A stretch of 64,000 nt of DNA from CAIYWZ01 sp964497925 (GTDB taxonomy: Bacteria > Pseudomonadota > Alphaproteobacteria > CAIYWZ01), in assembly GCA_964497925.1 (NCBI GenBank), contig CAZCFE010000004.1, positions 1 through 64,000 of the forward strand, in the 5' to 3' direction. Below are positions 40,460-49,089 of the stretch, one piece after another. Below the pieces are notes generated by a model. The model worked only from the letters and a program-made list of their open reading frames with translations. It was not told the DNA's origin and ran no database searches. Positions within the stretch are counted from its first letter, which is position 1. Each line of letters opens with the position of its first letter. Position numbers and translations under genes: made by a program.

Positions 40460-41688
40460 TTTCTAATAAGGACTTGCGCGAAAAACCCATCTGTTTTTGA
40501 TTTTAAGGGGCTTAATTTAAGTGTTTCACCTTTTTCAAACTCAGGGTGATCTTTTAGGAAAATGTCCATTTGTGTGTCATTCTCATCTTCAAATAAGGAG
40601 CAGGTTGCATAAATAAGCCATCCTCCAGATTTGACCATTTTATAGGATGCTTCTAAAATTTCACGTTGCTTTATTAATAGTTCCTTTACGTCTTCTTCTT
40701 TGAGTCTCCATTTGGCTTCTGGATTCCTTCTCCATGTTCCACTTCCAGAGCAAGGAACATCAAGAAGCAAACGATCAACTTTCCCATCTAATCTTTTAAC
40801 CCATTTATCATTCAAATCAGGACTTAAAAGTCTTTCTTCATGGTTGCATGCCCCTGCTTTTCTCATGCGAAGTTTGGCTTTATCGAGTCTCCACTGGGCA
40901 ATATCGGAAAGAATGATTCTTCCTTTATTTTCCATGACAGCGGCCATGGCAAGTGATTTCCCTCCGGCTCCTGCGCAAAAATCAACAACTAAATGTCCTG
41001 GTTTTGGGTCGGCTAGCTTTGCAACCAATTGTGATCCTTCATCTTGAACCTCTAAGACGCCTGTTTTAAATAAATGATGATGATAAATAGGCATTCTTTC
41101 CTCAAAATAAATTCCCCAAGGAGAAAAAGGGGTGATGTTAGAATGAGGAAAATGAACATCTTCTCGTTTAGCTTTAAGTAGATTAACCCTTAAATCAAAC
41201 CTTGCTTGTTCTTGAAAAGCTAAAATCTCTTTTTCAAAATCGTCTCCAAAGACTTTTTTAAAATAAGGTTCACTCCATGAGGGGATGTTTAATTTTACAT
41301 TTTGAGGCATTTGATTTTTCATATATTGATTTTTATGAAAAAAATCAATTGCTTTTTGTTCATATTTTTCAAACGGGGAAGGGTGATATTTTTGCCCTGA
41401 AAAAAATGTCCCAAGGTCTTGAGAGTTGGTTTCCTCAAGTAAAAGTTTCATAATCATATGATTTCTTGCATTTGGGTGCATTGAGCATATTTCACACCAC
41501 CAAGATATCATTCCAAATTTTCGCATGACATCGTATACATGTCCCACGATCTCACGTCTATCGTTGGATCCAATGTAGCGTTTGGGCTTAAGGTAGTGAT
41601 TGACGACTTGGTCCATGGGGGCATTTTTTTCAAAATACACATCGTCTAGAATTTCAATAGCAGCCTGAATTTGGGCACCTTTAATCAT
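40456..41688 (-). CDS. RsmB/NOP family rRNA (cytosine-C5) methyltransferase
   Basis: 410 residues. The SAM-binding motif is V-D-F-C-A-G-A-G-G-K-S/T, and both NOP-family cysteines are present: D-V-P-C-S-G-S-G-T (release Cys context) and A-T-C-S-L-F-x-x-E-N (nucleophile). The N-terminus has a divergent helical region rather than a clean NusB domain. It is predicted to methylate a cytosine in 16S rRNA, most likely as RsmB. It is coupled by 4-bp overlaps to the SH3 gene upstream and the ABC gene downstream. Confidence 0.88.
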   Translation of the reverse strand: MIKGAQIQAAIEILDDVYFEKNAPMDQVVNHYLKPKRYIGSNDRREIVGHVYDVMRKFGMISWWCEICSMHPNARNHMIMKLLLEETNSQDLGTFFSGQKYHPSPFEKYEQKAIDFFHKNQYMKNQMPQNVKLNIPSWSEPYFKKVFGDDFEKEILAFQEQARFDLRVNLLKAKREDVHFPHSNITPFSPWGIYFEERMPIYHHHLFKTGVLEVQDEGSQLVAKLADPKPGHLVVDFCAGAGGKSLAMAAVMENKGRIILSDIAQWRLDKAKLRMRKAGACNHEERLLSPDLNDKWVKRLDGKVDRLLLDVPCSGSGTWRRNPEAKWRLKEEDVKELLIKQREILEASYKMVKSGGWLIYATCSLFEDENDTQMDIFLKDHPEFEKGETLKLSPLKSKTDGFFAQVLIRK

Positions 41689-42239
41689 TTCTTATTTACT
41701 CCTTGATGAAAAACACCCCAAACTTCGTGAATTAAAACCCACCCTTTAAGGCCAGAAACACGAACATAACACCACGGATCTTGAATTTCGGTGATTTGTC
41801 CAATAACGCCTTTTTGTAAAGTAGCCCGTATATTTGAATCTCTGTCTGGGCTTGACATGAGATTTGATGAGTTTGCGATTACAACTACATGACGCTTACT
41901 CGAAAGCATGCCTTTGTTAACCCAGCCTTCTGTGCCTTCAAAATCTCTAATTTTTCTCCACATGTCGAATTCAGCTACAATTTCAATGGGAAGGGAAACA
42001 CGTTTATATGTCCAAAGGATTGGATATTGAGCTCCAGGGCCAACACGTACGTTGACTTCATCTGATCTAAAGCTTGCAAAGCGCGGCATGGGGAGCCTTC
42101 CATCTGGAAGTGTTTGTGAGACCCCTTTTGATAGTGGTTTATAAAATATGAATACATAAATTAAAACAGCAATAAGCAAACCAACAATTCCCATTAGAAA
42201 TGGGACAGCGAAACGACTTATTTTATCTCTTTCATCCAT
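41685..42239 (-). CDS. membrane-anchored bacterial SH3 domain protein
   Basis: 184 residues: one N-terminal membrane helix (about 12-32), then two bacterial SH3 (SH3b) modules. The first has E-V-N-V-R-V-G-P-G-A-Q-Y-P-I and a G-T-E-G-W-V strand; the second has N-L-M-S-S-P-D-R-D-S-N-I-R-A and G-L-K-G-W-V. SH3b proteins bind cell-wall peptides or act as periplasmic adaptors. It leads the SH3-rsmB-ABC operon, with a 4-bp overlap downstream. Two-module membrane-tethered proteins of this kind are common in alphaproteobacteria, but the function is not assigned. Confidence 0.85.
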   Translation of the reverse strand: MDERDKISRFAVPFLMGIVGLLIAVLIYVFIFYKPLSKGVSQTLPDGRLPMPRFASFRSDEVNVRVGPGAQYPILWTYKRVSLPIEIVAEFDMWRKIRDFEGTEGWVNKGMLSSKRHVVVIANSSNLMSSPDRDSNIRATLQKGVIGQITEIQDPWCYVRVSGLKGWVLIHEVWGVFHQGVNKK

Positions 42240-42246
42240 GATTTGG

Positions 42247-42261
42247 TTAACTCTTGATTAA
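42247..42261. promoter_or_regulatory. CtrA-like box just upstream of the SH3 gene
   Basis: Perfect TTAA-N7-TTAA (N7 is CTCTTGA), only 8 bp from the SH3 start codon, so it could overlap the translation start region. A near match (TTAA-N7-TCAA) lies at 42303-42317 and a partial direct repeat (CAACATAAAA-like) at about 42305-42340. Functional status is uncertain given the AT content. Confidence 0.3.
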
Positions 42262-42359
42262 ATGTGCTTCAAATGCTTTATGTTGATATATTAAGTAAAA
42301 AGTTAACATAAAATCAACCTATCTGTCAACATAAAACCCTACTTTTAACCAGATAAAGC

Positions 42360-43469
42360 TTATCTCTTAATTGCAACGGCAACAGCTTCTCCGCCACCGA
42401 TACAAGCAGATGCGATTCCTTTTTGAAGCCCTTTTCGTTCCATTGCATGAAGCAAGCTTACGATAATTCGTGCTCCTGAGGCTCCAATGGGGTGTCCAAG
42501 AGCGCAGGCTCCGCCATTGATGTTCATCTTTTCAGAAGGAATCCCAAGTTCTTTCATTGCATACATTGGTACAACGGCAAAAGCTTCATTGACTTCAAAC
42601 AAATCAACATCTTCAATTTTCCAATTCAAAGATTTTAAAAGCTTTAAAATCGCTCCTACAGGGGCTTTTGTGAAATCTTGCGGAGCGCATGAAAATTGAG
42701 AATGACTAGCAATTTTTCCTCGTGATGTAAGGCCGTGTTTGAAACAGGCTTGCTCGCTTGCTACAAGAATGCTTGCAGCTCCATCTGCAAGGCCGCTGGA
42801 TGAGGCTGCTGTGATTGTTCCTCCAAAAGCAGGTTTTAAAAGTGGAATTTTTTCAATATTGGATTTAAGGGGAATTTCATCTTGAAAATCTCCAATTATT
42901 TCATCTTGAAAATTTGCATTCCTTGCACGCTCAAGTGATTCAATGGCAAATGCATCTTGTTCTTGGCGTGTAAAGTTTTGAGAGGATGCTAATTGTTCTG
43001 CAAGAATACCCATGGATATACCCCCTAAATTTGCGTCCTCAAGGCCATCAAGCAACATATGGTCCAATATCTGGCCGTGACCAAAACGATAGCCCTGACG
43101 GGCTTTTTTAAGCAAATAAGGACTGTTGCTCATGCTTTCCATACCGCCTGCTAAAATAAAATCAGCTTGACCAAGAGTGATTTGATCGGTTGCCATCATC
43201 ACAGCCTTCATTCCAGAGCCGCATACTTTGTTTATCGTAAGAGCAGGAGTTGAGTCTAAAAGCCCCGCTTTAATGGCGGCTTGTCTTGCAGGGGCTTGGC
43301 CAAGTCCGGCCGATAAAACGCATCCCATAATAACTTCATCGATAAGATCTGGATTAATGTTTCCAAGAGTTGCTTTTAGTGTTGTTGCGCCAAGATCGGT
43401 TGCGGAAATATCTTTTAATCCCCCTTGAAAAGCACCGATATGCGTTCTTGTTGCGTGAATGATATGCAT
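42360..43469 (-). CDS. acetyl-CoA acetyltransferase (thiolase)
   Basis: 369 residues, on the short side for thiolases (about 390). All catalytic parts are present: nucleophile Cys in N-K-V-C-G-S-G-M-K-A (about residue 83), the N-E-A-F-A segment, G-G-A-C-A-L-G-H-P-I-G-A-S-G-A-R and the second Cys in A-C-I-G-G-G-E-A. It condenses two acetyl-CoA or cleaves 3-ketoacyl-CoA; a biosynthetic role in the acetoacetyl-CoA/polyhydroxybutyrate route is likely, but phaB or phaC is not nearby. The start directly abuts the lolA stop, an odd partnership. Confidence 0.93.
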   Translation of the reverse strand: MHIIHATRTHIGAFQGGLKDISATDLGATTLKATLGNINPDLIDEVIMGCVLSAGLGQAPARQAAIKAGLLDSTPALTINKVCGSGMKAVMMATDQITLGQADFILAGGMESMSNSPYLLKKARQGYRFGHGQILDHMLLDGLEDANLGGISMGILAEQLASSQNFTRQEQDAFAIESLERARNANFQDEIIGDFQDEIPLKSNIEKIPLLKPAFGGTITAASSSGLADGAASILVASEQACFKHGLTSRGKIASHSQFSCAPQDFTKAPVGAILKLLKSLNWKIEDVDLFEVNEAFAVVPMYAMKELGIPSEKMNINGGACALGHPIGASGARIIVSLLHAMERKGLQKGIASACIGGGEAVAVAIKR

Positions 43470-44081
43470 TTAATTGCTCCTTTCAAAAGTTTCATTTTTA
43501 GGCACCACAAAAAGAGCATCTGAAAAATTTCCACCTTTTTCAATATTATTTAGCCTGACTCTTACCACATTTCCTCTTCCATCAACAGCGACCCATTCGG
43601 CCAGTTCTAAGGGGCTTTTTGAAAAGATGAATGTAATGGTTCCTGCTTCCATTGCATCACGTTTGGTCATAGAGATTTTAAGTAAATTCCCAGTTTCTTC
43701 TATATTTTTAACATCAGATTCGTCAAAAGAGAATTTTTCTCTTAGCATCAGCTCTGCAGGAGAGGACGATAGAGGAATGTGACTAGATTGTTTCATCTCT
43801 TTGTCGTAATTGACCATCCATGTGCCATCACTGATGATCAAAAGTGGAGATGTTGCGCCGTAGTCAGCCCGCATCTTTCCTGGTTTTTGAATATAAAGCG
43901 TACCGCTCATCATATTATCTTGATTGCTTGTTTGTAAAAAAGATGCTTTTAATGATTTTATGCCATTAAAATAATTTTGAACAGTTGCAAGGCGAGAATC
44001 TTTGTTGAAATCCGCTTTGGAAGAGGGATCTGAGCTGAAAGAACAGAAAGAAAACATCATGAAAAATAAAAAAATATACAT
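43470..44081 (-). CDS. lolA: outer-membrane lipoprotein carrier LolA
   Basis: 203 residues. The N-terminal signal sequence is short (about 17 residues, F-L-F-F-M-M-F-S-F-C-S-F). The LolA fold features are visible: the L-K-A-S-F-x-Q-T segment, G-T-L-Y-I-Q-K-P-G-K-M-R-A-D-Y, D-G-T-W-M-V-N-Y-D and a C-terminal V-R-V-R-L-N-N-I-x-K-G region. LolA carries lipoproteins across the periplasm to LolB, consistent with the predicted lipoprotein at 3.3 kb. It is upstream of and adjacent to the thiolase gene with no gap. Confidence 0.88.
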   Translation of the reverse strand: MYIFLFFMMFSFCSFSSDPSSKADFNKDSRLATVQNYFNGIKSLKASFLQTSNQDNMMSGTLYIQKPGKMRADYGATSPLLIISDGTWMVNYDKEMKQSSHIPLSSSPAELMLREKFSFDESDVKNIEETGNLLKISMTKRDAMEAGTITFIFSKSPLELAEWVAVDGRGNVVRVRLNNIEKGGNFSDALFVVPKNETFERSN

Positions 44082-44129
44082 TAAAACTACCTTTGATTAA
44101 AAAAACTTTGTTATTCATATCAAATTTTA

Positions 44130-44158
44130 CTTGCATATACAACAAACTTTCGTTATTA
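44130..44158 (+). promoter_or_regulatory. promoter of tRNA-Val
   Basis: TTGCAT (44130-44135), 17-bp spacer, TATTAA (44153-44158). The start would fall near 44165, 16 nt before the mature tRNA, a typical distance. Confidence 0.5.
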
Positions 44159-44180
44159 AAGAAGCACGACACACGCAAAT

Positions 44181-44256
44181 GGGTGATTAGCTCAGCTGGG
44201 AGAGCATCTCGTTTACACCGAGAGGGTCGGCGGTTCGATCCCGTCATCACCCACCA
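44181..44256 (+). tRNA. tRNA-Val (TAC)
   Basis: A 76-nt cloverleaf. Acceptor stem GGGTGAT/ATCACCC, D-arm AGCTCAGCTGGGAGAGC, anticodon stem TCTCG/CGAGA with loop TTTACAC (anticodon TAC), T-loop TTCGATC, encoded ACCA end. Confidence 0.97.
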
Positions 44257-44367
44257 TTTCTTGAAATCATTAAACTCAGTAAATAATTTTTTAGCTCCCT
44301 GATTTGACTTTTATCTTTTTTTGTGATTGAATAACTGTGGTTTTAACAAAATAGGAGACAGACCACA

Positions 44368-45171
44368 ATGAAAAATATACTTTTAGGCTTAATCGCGACA
44401 CTTGCATTAACGCATAGCGATACTTCTTACGCAGCAGGCGCGCCGGTTAATTCTGGATTTAGGCCAAAACCCCCTTATTATATGGCCGATGGATCAGGAA
44501 TTGATGCTGAAAGTGCTGCAGCTGTTTTTAAGAAAATGGGCAAAGATGTTGCCTATCCTGCAAAAAAAGACAACTGGGAACAAGTTTTAGCAGATCTTCG
44601 CGCAGGTACAGTTGATTTTATGGGAGATGCAAGCATTAAAGAACCAGAAGCAAAGTTTGTGTTTAGTGCTCCTTACAGAGATTTGGAATATAAGGTTTTA
44701 AGCAAGAAAGATAAACCATCATCATTTACAAGTGATGTGGAGTTTATTGCTCATGTTGCAAAAACACCAGGCCTTAAAATTGGGTTTGTTGACACGGTCA
44801 GCTATTCAGCTGCTTTTGATGGGTTTACAAAAGGCGCAACAGCAACATTTGTTGGAAAAAAGTCTTTTAAAGAGCTTGTTCAAGATGTGATGGATGGTAA
44901 GACTGATTATGCAATCGTGGATGCAGCACATGCTGATTGTTATATTTCAAGCTCAGCAACAGGAAATATGGCCGATTATAATTTGGCAGATATTAAAATC
45001 AAAGTTGCACGTGCTTTTGTGTTTAATAAAGATCGTTTGGCCGCTCAAAACATTAAAATTGAAGATGTGAACAAGGCAATTGAAGATGCCAAGGCTGATA
45101 TTAAAGTAGCTTTGGATAAACCAGGTAGATGTGCTAAGGTTGCTGTAGCCGCAACTACGCCTGCAAAGTAA
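44368..45171 (+). CDS. periplasmic solute-binding protein (SBP_bac_3-like)
   Basis: 267 residues. The signal peptide ends near S-Y-A (residues 20-22). The rest looks like a type 3 amino-acid-binding fold: P-P-Y-Y-M-A-D-G-S-G-I-D near the start, N-W-E-Q-V-L-A-D-L-R-A-G-T-V-D-F-M-G (cf. W-x2-L-I-P-x-L-x2-G-x-x-D), a hinge F-S-A-P-Y and a second-lobe D-G-K-T-D-Y-A-I-V-D. The canonical ligand Arg is not obvious. No permease or ATPase gene adjoins it, so it may serve a distant ABC transporter or have been co-opted. A TTGACT-like -35 lies at 44304, and a strong terminator follows. Confidence 0.75.
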   Translation: MKNILLGLIATLALTHSDTSYAAGAPVNSGFRPKPPYYMADGSGIDAESAAAVFKKMGKDVAYPAKKDNWEQVLADLRAGTVDFMGDASIKEPEAKFVFSAPYRDLEYKVLSKKDKPSSFTSDVEFIAHVAKTPGLKIGFVDTVSYSAAFDGFTKGATATFVGKKSFKELVQDVMDGKTDYAIVDAAHADCYISSSATGNMADYNLADIKIKVARAFVFNKDRLAAQNIKIEDVNKAIEDAKADIKVALDKPGRCAKVAVAATTPAK

Positions 45172-45189
45172 TTAATCCACTCTTTCGAG

Positions 45190-45223
45190 CTCACACCTTG
45201 ATTATGACAAGGTGTGAGTTTTT
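45190..45223 (+). terminator. rho-independent terminator after the solute-binding protein gene
   Basis: A perfect 11-bp stem CTCACACCTTG/CAAGGTGTGAG with a 7-nt loop, followed by TTTTTATT. It is 18 bp after the stop codon and separates the gene from the convergent repeat-protein gene. Confidence 0.92.
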
Positions 45224-45238
45224 ATTATCTTAATGCCC

Positions 45239-48200
45239 TTATAAATCTTGGACTGCTTTTAGGTAACCATTGATCAGATCAATTCCTAAAGAACCATTAC
45301 GAATGTATTCTTTTTGAAACTCTGAAAAATAGCTTCTTACTCCAAGGTCTAAGAAAAGTCGGTCCATAAGAAAACTTTTTTCTGCATCTGTATCATAGAC
45401 ACTTGCAAGAGATTCTCCAGGCTGAATGAAAGGTGTCCAATCTTGAGTTTTGACATGATTCAAAAAATAGCTTATCACTTCATTTCCTATAAGTTGCCCA
45501 GCAAAATCAGGGTCAGTTTTTGAAAAAATCTCTTGGGTTAAAGATGTTTCTTGTCGATTATCAAAAAAAGTCACCATAAAGTTTTTTAATTGTCTTATAT
45601 GCGCATCTAAGAGATAGCGTGCTTCAGTATCAAAGCGTTTTTCTGTCTTTTTAAGAAGTGGAAGTAGGGAATCTATTATTCCACCAAAAGCACCAGTTCC
45701 GCAGTTGAGTATAGCTTCAGGACTGCCTAATCCATTTATGAACGATGACATCATGATGATATATTCTTCATTTTCAGGATCACGGATGATTCTGTTAAAG
45801 ACAAGTTCAAGAATTCTTCCAAAAATTAAATCAGATTTATCTTTTTCTTTAACTGTGATTTCATGTTGGAAAGCTTTTTTACTCCATAAATTTCCCCATG
45901 CGCCAATGGTAGATTCAGGATTTTGCATGCAGCTTTCGATCATCTGAAGGTGTTGAAGAGCTGTTTCCAAAACATCTTGAGGAAGACGGATTGCTATTTG
46001 ATTTTCTTTATCCACCAGAGTTTTTATCTGTTCTTCATTCATAGTATTTTGAGTTTGTTTTATCTTTTGAAGCTTAGTGATATGCACCCTGATCGCATCG
46101 ATCAATTCTTGGCTTGATAAATTTGTTTCTGGCTCTTGCTCAACAAGTCCTTGTAAAATTATATTTTCTGAACTTGTTTTGGTTCCATTATGAACATTTT
46201 CATAATTAAAAGATTGATCTAAAGCAATATAAGTTTGTTCAAAGTCAATATTTCTACCAAGAAGCTCGATAAAAGGATCAATGTCGGTATGATCTTTTAT
46301 TAATAGAAGATTTCTGATCGCTTCACGTCTTTCTTGAAGCCTTAACGAGACAAAATCTGGATTTAAAATTTCTTGTTTGAGAAGAGAATAGCCATTTCTT
46401 AGAATGTCATTAAACTCTTGTGTTCTTGGGCAAGATATTAAATTTTCTAATAATATTCTTTTAACTTTGCTTTTGGTTCTGGGGTTTTGAGCAATTTCTA
46501 AAACAAGGTTAGCCAATTCTCTTTTTAAAAGATCATTTTGCATTTCAAATAGAAATGAAGAAATATCGCAAAATTGTTCGTGTGTTATAGCTCCAGCTCT
46601 TATGCTCTCTAATGTCTGAAATCCGATTTCAGATTGAGTTTCTTGAGAGAGAAGGTATATTTTTTTGAAGTACGGAATTCTGCTTTCCCAATTCAAGCTT
46701 GCATTGTTTGCCATATCGGCGATGAATCTTTTAAGATTATTGCGCTGGTCTTCATTTTGCGTTGTAAGTAGATAGCCTATAGTATCACAAAATTGAAAAT
46801 GTGTTATAGAGCCTTCAATTGTTGTGTCTAGAAAAAAAGATATCATTCTGTCTTGCGTGTTTGGTCCAAAAACTGCAAAATTACTCATATATAAGACTTT
46901 TGTTTCCCAATCTAAAATCGGATTTGTAATATAGTCAATTACAAATGTTTCCAGATCTTGTATTTTTGTTCCATTATTATTGATTAATAAATATTTCATA
47001 ATTGTTGCGAATTGTATATGTGAAATAGTTCCAGAAGTTATGCTTTCGAGCATAAACGTTATAATTTTATCTTGTGCTTCAGGTGAGAAAGATCGAAACA
47101 GTTCCATGTATAAACCTTTATCATATAAAGAAATATCTGAACTTATTATTATATTTACAATAAAGTTCTGGACGTCTTCTCGTTGAGTTAGGAAATTTGC
47201 AATTTTTAAAAATTGCGCATGCGTCATATTTCCTTCACGCATACTTGTTAAAATGAAAGTTGTTAGTTCATCTTGCGTGACCGATGTGAGTGCTCGAAAA
47301 TTATCCATGTATAAGGACTTGGCTCCAAAATCTAAGTTTGGGTTCTTAATAGAATTGACGATGAGCCTCTCTAATTCTTGTTTTTTTGTGCCATGATTAT
47401 CCTCAAGTAAAAATCTGATGATTTTTGCAAGATGTACATGTGAGATAGCTCCAGAAATTGATGTTTCTATAATAAATGTTACAATATTATCTTGCATAGC
47501 TGGTGTGAGGAAACAGAATTGATACATATACAATAATTTCTCATCCCAGCTTAACTCAGAAGATTGGATTTTTTCTAAAAATGCAGTTTGGATTTGAGTT
47601 TTTAGTTCTTCGTTTTTAAGAGTATTTGCCAAACGTTCCATGCTGAAACTTAATGTTATTTGATTATGATTATAAAGCTTCAATTTTAAGAATTCTTGCA
47701 ATAACCCCTCTCCCATTTTTGTTGTTATAGGATTGGCGAGCAGGTTTTCTAAAGTGTGAAAATCATGATTATCAGGGTCTGTTAAACTTTTCATGAGTGC
47801 ATATTGAAATTCTAGCATCATTTCACTGTCTATCGAAGTTGGATCAAAGATTATAAGATTTTCGAATAAATCTATTTTTTCTCTTTCTGGGATTGCCTGA
47901 TTTAAAACATATTCTCTTATGATCGGATCAACAAAACGTCCTTGCTCTAAAGGAAGAATTCCTTTGATGATTCTAGCATGAGATATATCGGCTCTAATTA
48001 ACTGTGTGAGTAAATCAATAGCACTTGAATAAAAAGATGAATCGCTCAATAAAATCTTAAGAAGCATTATTTTCTCGAATGGACTCATTTCCTGAGAATA
48101 GATTTCTCTTGCATGTTTGAGCGCGAAAATTTGATCTTCCGAAGTGCCCAGCTGTGCCATTATAGTTAAAAACCCCGAAGACGCACCTTTCAAAGATAGA

Positions 48201-49015
48201 GGAGAAGCAGTCAATAGCTCTTTAAATCTATCTTTTATAATATCCAGGCTGGAATTTAAGCTAACAGAGAAAATGATTCCCATTAAACGATTATCTGAAG
48301 AAGACAGAGCATGATCCATTAAACTTAAAACAATGTTTTTCGCAAAGTCTTTGATTGTTAAATCATCAGAATATGTTTGCCAAATTATTTTGAAAAAATT
48401 GTTGTAATTGTTTGTCATATCATCTTCATGGGTTATTTTTTCAAGAATCGATTCAGGAGTAATTCCAGAAATTTCAACTTTTGATAAAAAGTCATTTTTT
48501 TTTGATGAGAGAGAAATAATTTGAAAGAATGGCATCTTCATTTTTAGCTCGGTTTTATTATCAGTTATGGCTTCCCAAAGTATTTCTTGTAACCTTGGCT
48601 CTAATTCATCAAACTGTAATGCAATATCTTTTATTTTTTCTGGAGATGCCATTTCTTTGATAATATTTCGAATCCATATTTCCATTTCTTTTGTGTGGCC
48701 ATGATTTTCTCGTGTAATCGTTCTTGCTGCAAAATCAAGAGAAAATGTTGGAACTCCTAATTCTAGACCTGGGATATGTCGAAGATCTTCTTTGTTGATA
48801 ACTGGATTTGGAGTAATCCCATTTATCTCATGTCCATCAATTACTATGGGACCATTAATAATTGCCACGCCACCTAATACGTCATGTGCTATCTGTTGTG
48901 CACCCATTTCTGCCGCAACAGGTCTGTTTTCTTCTCCTGGAATTTCTTCCATTCCAAATAGGGAAACTTTGGATATAACGAGCGAGCTTAAAAATATAGT
49001 TTTTAATTTTTTCAT
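45239..49015 (-). CDS. very large secreted helical-repeat protein
   Basis: 1258 residues, function unknown. It has an N-terminal signal peptide (about residues 1-20, M-K-K-L-K-T-I-F-L-S-S-L-V-I-S-K-V-S-L-F-G). The remainder is almost wholly alpha-helical. Residues 494-852 consist of five tandem units of 73 residues (the second has 67), each starting L-Y-M-x3-F, then S-P-x-T-Q-D-x-I-x2-F, G-x-I-S/T-H-x-Q-F and N-P-x-L-x-W. The layout suggests HEAT-like superhelical repeats; weaker helical repeats may extend on both sides. Such large secreted solenoids often bind proteins, and a host-interaction role is possible but unproven. No enzyme motif was seen. Confidence 0.75.
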   Translation of the reverse strand: MKKLKTIFLSSLVISKVSLFGMEEIPGEENRPVAAEMGAQQIAHDVLGGVAIINGPIVIDGHEINGITPNPVINKEDLRHIPGLELGVPTFSLDFAARTITRENHGHTKEMEIWIRNIIKEMASPEKIKDIALQFDELEPRLQEILWEAITDNKTELKMKMPFFQIISLSSKKNDFLSKVEISGITPESILEKITHEDDMTNNYNNFFKIIWQTYSDDLTIKDFAKNIVLSLMDHALSSSDNRLMGIIFSVSLNSSLDIIKDRFKELLTASPLSLKGASSGFLTIMAQLGTSEDQIFALKHAREIYSQEMSPFEKIMLLKILLSDSSFYSSAIDLLTQLIRADISHARIIKGILPLEQGRFVDPIIREYVLNQAIPEREKIDLFENLIIFDPTSIDSEMMLEFQYALMKSLTDPDNHDFHTLENLLANPITTKMGEGLLQEFLKLKLYNHNQITLSFSMERLANTLKNEELKTQIQTAFLEKIQSSELSWDEKLLYMYQFCFLTPAMQDNIVTFIIETSISGAISHVHLAKIIRFLLEDNHGTKKQELERLIVNSIKNPNLDFGAKSLYMDNFRALTSVTQDELTTFILTSMREGNMTHAQFLKIANFLTQREDVQNFIVNIIISSDISLYDKGLYMELFRSFSPEAQDKIITFMLESITSGTISHIQFATIMKYLLINNNGTKIQDLETFVIDYITNPILDWETKVLYMSNFAVFGPNTQDRMISFFLDTTIEGSITHFQFCDTIGYLLTTQNEDQRNNLKRFIADMANNASLNWESRIPYFKKIYLLSQETQSEIGFQTLESIRAGAITHEQFCDISSFLFEMQNDLLKRELANLVLEIAQNPRTKSKVKRILLENLISCPRTQEFNDILRNGYSLLKQEILNPDFVSLRLQERREAIRNLLLIKDHTDIDPFIELLGRNIDFEQTYIALDQSFNYENVHNGTKTSSENIILQGLVEQEPETNLSSQELIDAIRVHITKLQKIKQTQNTMNEEQIKTLVDKENQIAIRLPQDVLETALQHLQMIESCMQNPESTIGAWGNLWSKKAFQHEITVKEKDKSDLIFGRILELVFNRIIRDPENEEYIIMMSSFINGLGSPEAILNCGTGAFGGIIDSLLPLLKKTEKRFDTEARYLLDAHIRQLKNFMVTFFDNRQETSLTQEIFSKTDPDFAGQLIGNEVISYFLNHVKTQDWTPFIQPGESLASVYDTDAEKSFLMDRLFLDLGVRSYFSEFQKEYIRNGSLGIDLINGYLKAVQDL
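46460..47536 (-). repeat. five 73-residue tandem protein repeats
   Basis: Repeat units in the large secreted protein begin at residues 494, 567, 634, 707 and 780. Spacings are 73, 67, 73 and 73 residues. Conserved positions are L-Y-M-x3-F at the start, T-Q-D near residue 14, G-x-I-S/T-H-x-Q-F near 29 and N-P-x-L near 65. The units differ widely in DNA sequence, so the duplication is old. Confidence 0.75.
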
Positions 49016-49039
49016 AACATAAGTCTTTTCTTAAAATAG

Positions 49040-49057
49040 CTCTATATTCATATAGAG
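49040..49057 (-). terminator. hairpin between the repeat protein gene and lipA
   Basis: A perfect palindrome CTCTATAT-TC-ATATAGAG, 18 bp. A run of five T follows on the plus strand (49058-49062); on the minus strand it is followed by CTATTTT, a weaker U tract. It lies between lipA and the next minus-strand gene and may end lipA transcripts. Confidence 0.4.
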
Positions 49058-49089
49058 TTTTTATCTTTATTATTCACGAGGAAAATAGC

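Noticed and set aside
38793..44256. Integration sites at tRNA genes
   Set aside because: No integrase gene and no duplicated tRNA 3' end near tRNA-Phe or tRNA-Val within the window.
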